Below, in pieces: positions 13,593 through 17,600 of a stretch of DNA of 17,600 bases. The translations under genes were made by a program, and so were the position numbers. Positions within the stretch are counted from its first letter, which is position 1, and every line of letters starts with the position of its first letter. This stretch comes from Clostridiales bacterium. GTDB taxonomy: Bacteria > Bacillota > Clostridia > Christensenellales > UBA1242. The notes under the pieces were generated by a model. That model did no database searches. It was not told the origin of the DNA and saw only the letters and a program-made list of their open reading frames with translations. The stretch spans positions 1-17,600 of the forward strand of contig DPGI01000003.1 of assembly GCA_003522085.1 (NCBI GenBank), written 5' to 3'.

Positions 13593-13982
13593 ATGGAACA
13601 AGTCAAAAGAAAATATGGCATGGACGCCGAAGTAGTTTGGAAAGACAGAAAAAGATATTTGGGTCTTCCTTGGTCTTTCACTAGATATTCGCTCATTAAA
13701 AACGGCGACAAATGGATTAAAGTTTTTTCTGACATCGGTCTTTTATACACCATAGTGGAAGAAGTAAATATTTATCGTATTCGCGATATTTCGCTTCATC
13801 AAACACTTTTTGATAAAATTTTTGGAACTGGAACAGTAACTTTATATTCAAATGATGAACGTCAACCAGAATTTAAACTTCGTCACATCGCTCACCCATA
13901 CAAAGTTCGCGAAATCTTTTCAAACCTTATCGAACAAGAAAGAACAAAACGCGGAGTTAAAGTTTCCGAATTTCAATATTAA
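13593..13982 (+). CDS. Bacterial PH-domain (bPH2/YdbS-type) cytoplasmic protein
   Basis: This 129-residue protein matches the bacterial pleckstrin-homology family of short proteins without membrane segments. The core runs from RKRYLGLPWSFTRYSL (about 19-34) through YRIRDISLHQTLFDKIFGTGTVTLYS (residues about 61-86) to the closing helix HPYKVREIFSNLIEQER. The pattern R-I-x-D-I-S-x-x-Q-x-x-x-x-x-x-F-G-x-G-T is characteristic. The biochemical function of this group is not known; they may bind membranes or proteins. It is transcribed alone, with its own promoter and AGGAG site, and ends at a terminator shared with the convergent rluD gene. Confidence 0.8.
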   Translation: MEQVKRKYGMDAEVVWKDRKRYLGLPWSFTRYSLIKNGDKWIKVFSDIGLLYTIVEEVNIYRIRDISLHQTLFDKIFGTGTVTLYSNDERQPEFKLRHIAHPYKVREIFSNLIEQERTKRGVKVSEFQY

Positions 13983-13986
13983 AATA

Positions 13987-14011
13987 AAACAGTCTGCGAC
14001 GCAGGCTGTTT
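13987..14011. terminator. Bidirectional terminator between the PH-domain gene and rluD
   Basis: AAACAGTCTGC (13987-13997) pairs with GCAGGCTGTTT (14001-14011) with one G-T pair and a 3-base loop. A T run follows on the plus strand and T-rich sequence on the minus strand, so it serves both convergent units. Confidence 0.9.
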
Positions 14012-14031
14012 TTTTATTGTATTTGTTTATT

Positions 14032-14940
14032 TTAAACTTCATATGGTTTTAATGTTGAGATGTAGTTTTCAAAATAGTCAGGCAAAAGAGATGTAAAAGA
14101 CATCTCTTTTTTTGTGCGTGGGTGAATAAATTCAAGCGAATGTGAATGCAAAAGTTGACCTTTGAGTTTTTTGTCCGCTTTGCCATACACATCGTCTCCG
14201 ATCACTGGATGTCCAATATATGCAGAATGCACTCTGATTTGATGAGTTCTTCCCGTAACCAAACTAAATTCAACCAATGTGGCAGTAGCAAATCTTTTAA
14301 CAACTTTATAAAGTGAAATTGCTAATTTCCCATCACTTGAAACGGCGTATTTTTTTCTATCCTTTTTGTCGCGAGCAAGATATGTTTCGATTTTGCCCTC
14401 ATTATCCCACACTACTCCATCAAGCAATGCGTAATACTTGCGCTTAACTTCTTTTTTTGCAATCATTTCTGCAAGGGCGTTGTGCGTAAAATCGTTTTTT
14501 GCAACCAACATAAGCCCCGAAGTGTTTTTGTCTAAACGATGGACAATCCCTGGACGAAGCACACCATTGATTCCGCTTAAATCCTTAACCTTTTCAAGAA
14601 GCCCATTAACAAGTGTCCCCTCTTTTGTTGTTTGACACGGATGCACAACAAGCCCCTGCGGCTTATCGATAACAAGCAAATCACTGTCTTCATAAACGAT
14701 AGTAAAATCTATCATTTGCGGTTTTGCTTCAAGTGGTTTTGGTGGAACAAAATCAACCGAAACATTGTCGCCAAGTTTTAGTCTTTCGCCCGTCTTAACT
14801 TTTTTGTTGTTGACCAAAATTTGTCCGTTTTCTATTAAATTTTGAATAAAATTGCGTGAAAAATCGCTAAATAAGCCATTTATATACTTATCTAGGCGTT
14901 GTCCCACATCTTTTTCATCAATTTTTAATGTCTTCGTCAA
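14032..14940 (-). CDS. rluD: 23S rRNA pseudouridine synthase, RluD/RluC family
   Basis: This enzyme isomerises uridines in 23S rRNA. The product of about 302 residues has an N-terminal S4 RNA-binding domain (about 4-64, with VGQRLDKYI and FIQNLIENGQILVN) and an RluA-type catalytic domain. The catalytic aspartate is D137 in GIVHRLDKNTSG, and RTHQIRVH lies further on. The start is uncertain. I propose TTG 14940, preceded by GAGAGAAAAGG and giving a standard N-terminus. A TTG at 14976 would add 12 basic residues that merely translate the out-of-frame lspA tail and has no ribosome binding site. The gene overlaps lspA by 23 bases. An lspA-rluD pair is the usual Firmicutes order. Family members act at different sites; RluD is the best guess. 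Confidence 0.9.
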   Translation of the reverse strand: MTKTLKIDEKDVGQRLDKYINGLFSDFSRNFIQNLIENGQILVNNKKVKTGERLKLGDNVSVDFVPPKPLEAKPQMIDFTIVYEDSDLLVIDKPQGLVVHPCQTTKEGTLVNGLLEKVKDLSGINGVLRPGIVHRLDKNTSGLMLVAKNDFTHNALAEMIAKKEVKRKYYALLDGVVWDNEGKIETYLARDKKDRKKYAVSSDGKLAISLYKVVKRFATATLVEFSLVTGRTHQIRVHSAYIGHPVIGDDVYGKADKKLKGQLLHSHSLEFIHPRTKKEMSFTSLLPDYFENYISTLKPYEV

Positions 14941-15439
14941 CAGCCTTTTCTCTCTTTTTCTTTTGATTTTTAACAAGTAAAATAATAAAGTAAATTACAA
15001 ACAGAACCACGCCTACACACAAACAAATGTCAGCGATATTGAACACCGGAAAAGTGCTCCAAAATTCAAAATGCAAAAAGTCGCGAACATATCCAAACGC
15101 CAAGCGGTCAATTAAATTTCCAATGCAGCCCGCAAGCACAAAGCCGACAGCAATGTGAAAAAGCGGATTCGTTGTTCGTTCATAAAGGGCAAACCAAACA
15201 AGCGCCGCTATAAACAAAAAAGTAATTATAATCAAAAAAATTTGATTGCCAGCAAACATCCCCCACGCCGCGCCTTCATTGTGAACGGTTATTATATCTA
15301 TAAAACCTGGTAAAAATTTCGTCTGCTCACCAAGCGGAATTGCCGCGTCGATAAAATGCTTACTAATTAAATCACCAGTAAGCAAAACTGCAAAAATTGG
15401 AAGTGCTATGCACAATAAAAACTTGAAATGTTTATTCAA
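14918..15439 (-). CDS. lspA: Lipoprotein signal peptidase (signal peptidase II)
   Basis: LspA cleaves the signal peptide of diacylated prolipoproteins in the membrane. The protein of about 173 residues has four hydrophobic helices and both conserved regions carrying the catalytic aspartates: GNLIDRL and FPVFNIAD. NEGAAWGM is the third conserved block. A charged Lys-rich C-terminal tail follows. I prefer TTG 15439 as start: AGAAGG lies 8 bases upstream, and the resulting 8-base overlap with sepF repeats the pattern of other gene pairs here. GTG at 15448 is possible, but the same AGAAGG would overlap its first base. Confidence 0.93.
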   Translation of the reverse strand: MNKHFKFLLCIALPIFAVLLTGDLISKHFIDAAIPLGEQTKFLPGFIDIITVHNEGAAWGMFAGNQIFLIIITFLFIAALVWFALYERTTNPLFHIAVGFVLAGCIGNLIDRLAFGYVRDFLHFEFWSTFPVFNIADICLCVGVVLFVIYFIILLVKNQKKKREKAVDEDIKN

Positions 15440-15803
15440 TCTCAACACCTTCTGGAAGCAAGATATAAAGTTCTTTCTTTTTATCTATTTCCATAAATTT
15501 GCATTTAAATCCTTGTTCAATACCTTCAAAAAAGCCTAAGCATCTTGATTTGTCATCAGCTTGTTCAAAATTAAGCAAAACAGGTTCATCCGCTTTGAGA
15601 TAGTCTAATGCACGATAACACTGCTCATTTTCTTCAACATAAATAACCTTAACTCCGTCAATTTTGTCAGGTTTTTCAATTTTATCTTTTTTTAAGTTGA
15701 ATGACGCTTTTGAAGGCGCCTTTCTAACTTTTTTCTTTTGTTTTGGCTCAGAATTTTCACTTTCAAAGCCTAATGCCTTCATAAATCCACTAAATATCCC
15801 CAT
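15432..15803 (-). CDS. sepF: Cell division protein SepF
   Basis: SepF polymerises at the membrane and tethers FtsZ during septation in Gram-positive bacteria. This 123-residue protein has a short N-terminal helix, MGIFSGFMKALGF, that can be amphipathic and membrane-binding. A Lys-rich linker (about 22-48) follows, then the SepF core (about 50-123) with YRALDYLKADEPVLLNFEQ and the end strand ELYILLPEGV. It is somewhat shorter than the usual 140-150 residues because the linker is short. The neighbourhood supports the call: in Bacillus sepF, lspA and rluD lie in the same ylm-ileS-lspA region. The ATG has GAGG five bases upstream. Confidence 0.85.
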   Translation of the reverse strand: MGIFSGFMKALGFESENSEPKQKKKVRKAPSKASFNLKKDKIEKPDKIDGVKVIYVEENEQCYRALDYLKADEPVLLNFEQADDKSRCLGFFEGIEQGFKCKFMEIDKKKELYILLPEGVEIE

Positions 15804-15818
15804 ATCTACCTCACAATC

Positions 15819-15847
15819 ATATTATCACAAATGAAAAATAAAATCAA
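15819..15847 (-). promoter_or_regulatory. Promoter of sepF-lspA-rluD
   Basis: On the minus strand, TTGATT (15842-15847) and TAATAT (15819-15824) are separated by 17 bases. The expected start is about 10 bases before the sepF ATG, so the leader is very short. An overlapping GATAAT box is an alternative. Confidence 0.55.
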
Positions 15848-15875
15848 AATAATGTTTGTAAAAAGTAAAATAAAA

Positions 15876-15896
15876 AAATCCTAAAAAATAGGATTT
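15876..15896. terminator. Terminator after the LRR protein pair
   Basis: A perfect 8-bp stem, AAATCCTA (15876-15883) with TAGGATTT (15889-15896), encloses five A's, with a T run on the minus strand. It lies 14 bases past the stop of the second LRR gene. Confidence 0.85.
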
Positions 15897-15910
15897 TTCG
15901 TTATTTTGTG

Positions 15911-16690
15911 TTAGATTGAAGCCTCTTCTGCCTTTTTATTTGGTCTTATAGGCTTAACTGTTCTGTATTGAATAAGAAATGCTGAAAGCTTTTTTACTGG
16001 GATTCGGTCAATTATAGGTTTAAGAACTTCAATGTTTTCTGGATTTGCAAGAATCATGTTTTCAATCGCCTTCATTTCTGCTTTCAATGCTATCTCATCA
16101 TCTACGCAATTTTGAAATGGTTTAAATGATTTTCTATCAACACAAAGACCATCTTTGTCAATTACATAGATTTTTGAAAGCATACCGATTTTCTGAAGTT
16201 TTTCAATCTTTTCGTCCATATTTTCGTCGCAAACAATTACTCTCAAACCAGATCCAACAAAGGCTTTAGGGCTTAAATATTGAAGCGAAGATGGTAGAAA
16301 AATGCTTGCAAGAGAAATACAATTTCTAAATGCACCGTCATCAATGAATTCAATACCATTATTTAAAACTGCGTGTTTAAGATAAGCACAGTTATCAAAA
16401 GCAGATTCTCCTATGCCCTTAAACCCTTCATTAAATTCAATTCCTTTAAGCCCTTGATCACGTTGAAAAGACGCACGTGCAATATATTCAAATCCTTCAT
16501 CAAGTTTTACTATGCCCAAATCTTTTTGATTGTCTGATCGTTTTGCAAGATAGATAATCGTCTTCCCGTTTGATGTAAGATTTGTCGAAAATGGGAGATT
16601 GAATTTGCTGGCCTCAATATCCTCTCTTAAATGAATATCTGTGTATCTTTTTTCGCAATTTCTTGCAATTAATTCTGTATATTTTTCCAT
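15911..16690 (-). CDS. BspA-type leucine-rich-repeat protein B
   Basis: This 259-residue protein has an N-terminal region of unknown type, then BspA-type (LRR_5) repeats with a 23-residue period. Repeat signatures are IARASF (70-75), IGESAFDNC (93-101), IDDGAFRNC (116-124) and LSPKAF (139-144), each following a strand such as LKGIEF or LASIFLPSSL. A C-terminal extension (about 155-259) contains IYVIDKDGLCV and a helical, charged end. There is no signal peptide or membrane segment, so it is predicted to be cytoplasmic, unlike classical BspA surface proteins. It lies 10 bases after its paralogue, with an AGGAG site, and both share one promoter and one terminator. LRR_5 proteins usually mediate protein binding; the partner is unknown. 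Confidence 0.8.
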   Translation of the reverse strand: MEKYTELIARNCEKRYTDIHLREDIEASKFNLPFSTNLTSNGKTIIYLAKRSDNQKDLGIVKLDEGFEYIARASFQRDQGLKGIEFNEGFKGIGESAFDNCAYLKHAVLNNGIEFIDDGAFRNCISLASIFLPSSLQYLSPKAFVGSGLRVIVCDENMDEKIEKLQKIGMLSKIYVIDKDGLCVDRKSFKPFQNCVDDEIALKAEMKAIENMILANPENIEVLKPIIDRIPVKKLSAFLIQYRTVKPIRPNKKAEEASI

Positions 16691-16700
16691 ATCTAACTCC

Positions 16701-17399
16701 TTATATTGTTATCCCTTCACCTTCACCAGATTGTCGATCAACTGACATTTCAGTCTCACAGGTTTCTGCAAATTTTTTCTTTGAGCCCAAATTATCCGAC
16801 GCAACTTTACTTTCCACGCGCCGCATTGTTGCAACTTTATTGCCTTCTTTGTCCGTTAAAACAATTTTTTTAAGTGATGGCAAAAAGGCAGAATATTCAA
16901 TCATTCGATCTCTTAAGCAAACATTACATTCTATATTTTCTAGTCTTGGGCAACATACAAACGGGCTCTCTTCAACAGGTGGCAAGATTTCTACTCGAGG
17001 AGGAATAACTATTTCTTGCAACTGATAACATTTTTTGAATGCGTGTTTACCCAAAACTGTCAATGAACTAGGCAATGATATCTTTTTGAGCTCGTAACAA
17101 TCAGAAAATGCATATCTTCCAATAATTTGCAAGCCTTCTTTCGCTTCAAATTCCACAAGATCTTCACAACAAGAAAAAGCACTTTGCCCAATATATTCAA
17201 TATTTGAAGGTAGCGTAATAAATCTCAAAGCTGCACCACAGCAAGTTTGACTTGCGATAGCTTTTTTGCCAATAAAAATTTCATCACTTTCTTTAAGTAT
17301 CACACAAGTATCTGCAGGTCTATTGATAAAATCATGGATATTATAATATTCCATTTCATAAGTATGATAATTGCTTATTTGTTTTATACTTGATACCAT
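16701..17399 (-). CDS. BspA-type leucine-rich-repeat protein A
   Basis: This 232-residue protein is the first gene of the LRR pair. BspA-type repeats of 23 residues are marked by IGKKAIA (43-49), IGQSAFSCC (70-78), IGRYAFSDC (93-101) and LGKHAFKKC (116-124), then a degenerate repeat to about 150. A strand IVLTDKEGNKV (179-189) corresponds to IYVIDKDGLCV in protein B, and a polar tail follows. Repeat positions 70, 93 and 116 coincide with those of protein B, so the two are paralogues by local duplication. Many repeats carry cysteines. There is no signal peptide or membrane helix. AGGGTG lies upstream of the ATG. Function is unknown; protein-protein binding is the family expectation. Confidence 0.8.
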   Translation of the reverse strand: MVSSIKQISNYHTYEMEYYNIHDFINRPADTCVILKESDEIFIGKKAIASQTCCGAALRFITLPSNIEYIGQSAFSCCEDLVEFEAKEGLQIIGRYAFSDCYELKKISLPSSLTVLGKHAFKKCYQLQEIVIPPRVEILPPVEESPFVCCPRLENIECNVCLRDRMIEYSAFLPSLKKIVLTDKEGNKVATMRRVESKVASDNLGSKKKFAETCETEMSVDRQSGEGEGITI

Positions 17400-17416
17400 T
17401 GATTCACCCTATCTAT

Positions 17417-17445
17417 ATATTACCAAATCTTCACTCACAAGTCAA
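17417..17445 (-). promoter_or_regulatory. Promoter of the LRR protein pair
   Basis: On the minus strand, TTGACT (17440-17445) and TAATAT (17417-17422) are separated by 17 bases, giving a start near 17410 and a short leader. Confidence 0.75.
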
Positions 17446-17514
17446 TAGCAATTTTTAATACTTATCATTTTTTAAGTAAATATTATATATTTATTCACCT
17501 TTTTTTATACAACA

Positions 17515-17538
17515 AAAAACGACCTTTCGGTCGTTTTT
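17515..17538. terminator. Terminator after tuf
   Basis: A perfect 10-bp stem, AAAAACGACC (17515-17524) with GGTCGTTTTT (17529-17538), carries a TTTC loop and A/T runs on both sides. It lies 21 bases past the tuf stop codon. Confidence 0.9.
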
Positions 17539-17559
17539 ATATTGAGTTTTAAGTGTCAA

Positions 17560-17600
17560 TTACTCGATAATCTTAGAAACAACACCTGAACCAACTGTTC
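17560..17600 (-). CDS. tuf: Elongation factor Tu, C-terminal end (partial)
   Basis: The right edge cuts a minus-strand gene whose last codons read TVGSGVVSKIIE followed by TAA (17560-17562). This is the typical Clostridia EF-Tu C-terminus, where the last strand of domain 3 reads R-TVGSGVVSKI-I/L. The two remaining bases before the threonine codon (GA) agree with the expected arginine. A strong terminator follows the stop. The fragment is only 12 residues, but the match is distinctive. Confidence 0.85.
   Translation of the reverse strand, partial: TVGSGVVSKIIE

Noticed and set aside
14941..14976. RluD start at TTG 14976
   Set aside because: No ribosome binding site, and the extra residues are an out-of-frame reading of the lspA tail; a later TTG with GAGAGAAAAGG upstream is preferred, though not proven.
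1..17600. Defence system, prophage or transposon
   Set aside because: No integrase, transposase, nuclease-helicase pair, toxin-antitoxin pair, direct repeat pair or attachment-like duplication is visible; the gene content is mostly housekeeping.

Overview
The window is low-GC, gene-dense bacterial DNA and looks like a chromosomal housekeeping segment of a Gram-positive Clostridia-type Firmicute. The evidence is the Firmicutes-type cassette rplU-prp-rpmA with a cleavable N-terminal extension on L27, a floA/yqfC/yqfD sporulation-type operon running into ybeY and era, a sepF-lspA-rluD block, strong AGGAGG-type ribosome binding sites, and TTGACA/TATAAT promoters spaced by 17 bases. The lineage cannot be fixed from sequence alone; an uncultured gut-type Clostridia is my inference.

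Layout from left to right. (1) 42-1234, minus strand: a leaderless metallo-beta-lactamase-fold hydrolase followed by a degenerate CYTH-fold protein. (2) 1316-1389, plus strand: tRNA-Trp(CCA) with its own promoter, then a two-way terminator shared with a ZIP-family metal transporter (1421-2212, minus). (3) 2320-7048, minus: one operon from a clear promoter, in transcription order nfeD-like, floA, an uncharacterised membrane-anchored protein, yqfC, yqfD, ybeY, era. The phoH, yqfF, dgkA and cdd genes found in the Bacillus counterpart are absent here. Era lacks most of the segment between its G4 and G5 motifs. (4) 7144-7953, minus: an OGG1-type 8-oxoguanine DNA glycosylase whose stop codon lies inside its terminator hairpin. 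(5) 8003-8999, minus: rplU, prp, rpmA behind a strong promoter and a structured L21-type leader. (6) 9056-13057, minus: a 1333-residue secreted, membrane-anchored protein of tandem Ig-like domains, divergent from a 64-residue Gly/Cys-rich hydrophobic protein (13292-13486, plus) and a bacterial PH-domain protein (13593-13982, plus). (7) 14032-15803, minus: sepF, lspA, rluD. (8) 15911-17399, minus: two adjacent paralogous BspA-type leucine-rich-repeat proteins without signal peptides. (9) 17560-17600, minus: the last codons of tuf (EF-Tu) entering from the right edge, with its terminator.

Functionally most of the window is translation and ribosome biogenesis (tRNA-Trp, L21, L27, Prp, Era, YbeY, RluD, EF-Tu), membrane organisation, division and sporulation (FloA, NfeD-like, YqfC, YqfD, SepF, LspA) and cell surface (Ig-like protein). 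I see no insertion sequence, phage gene, CRISPR array or classical defence cluster. No gene-free stretch exceeds 300 bases; the longest is the 234-base divergent promoter region at 13058-13291. The points most worth a second look are the trimmed Era G domain, the unknown gene inside the floA-yqfC operon, the paired LRR proteins that share one repeat register, the catalytically degenerate CYTH protein, and the recurring 8-base gene overlaps.
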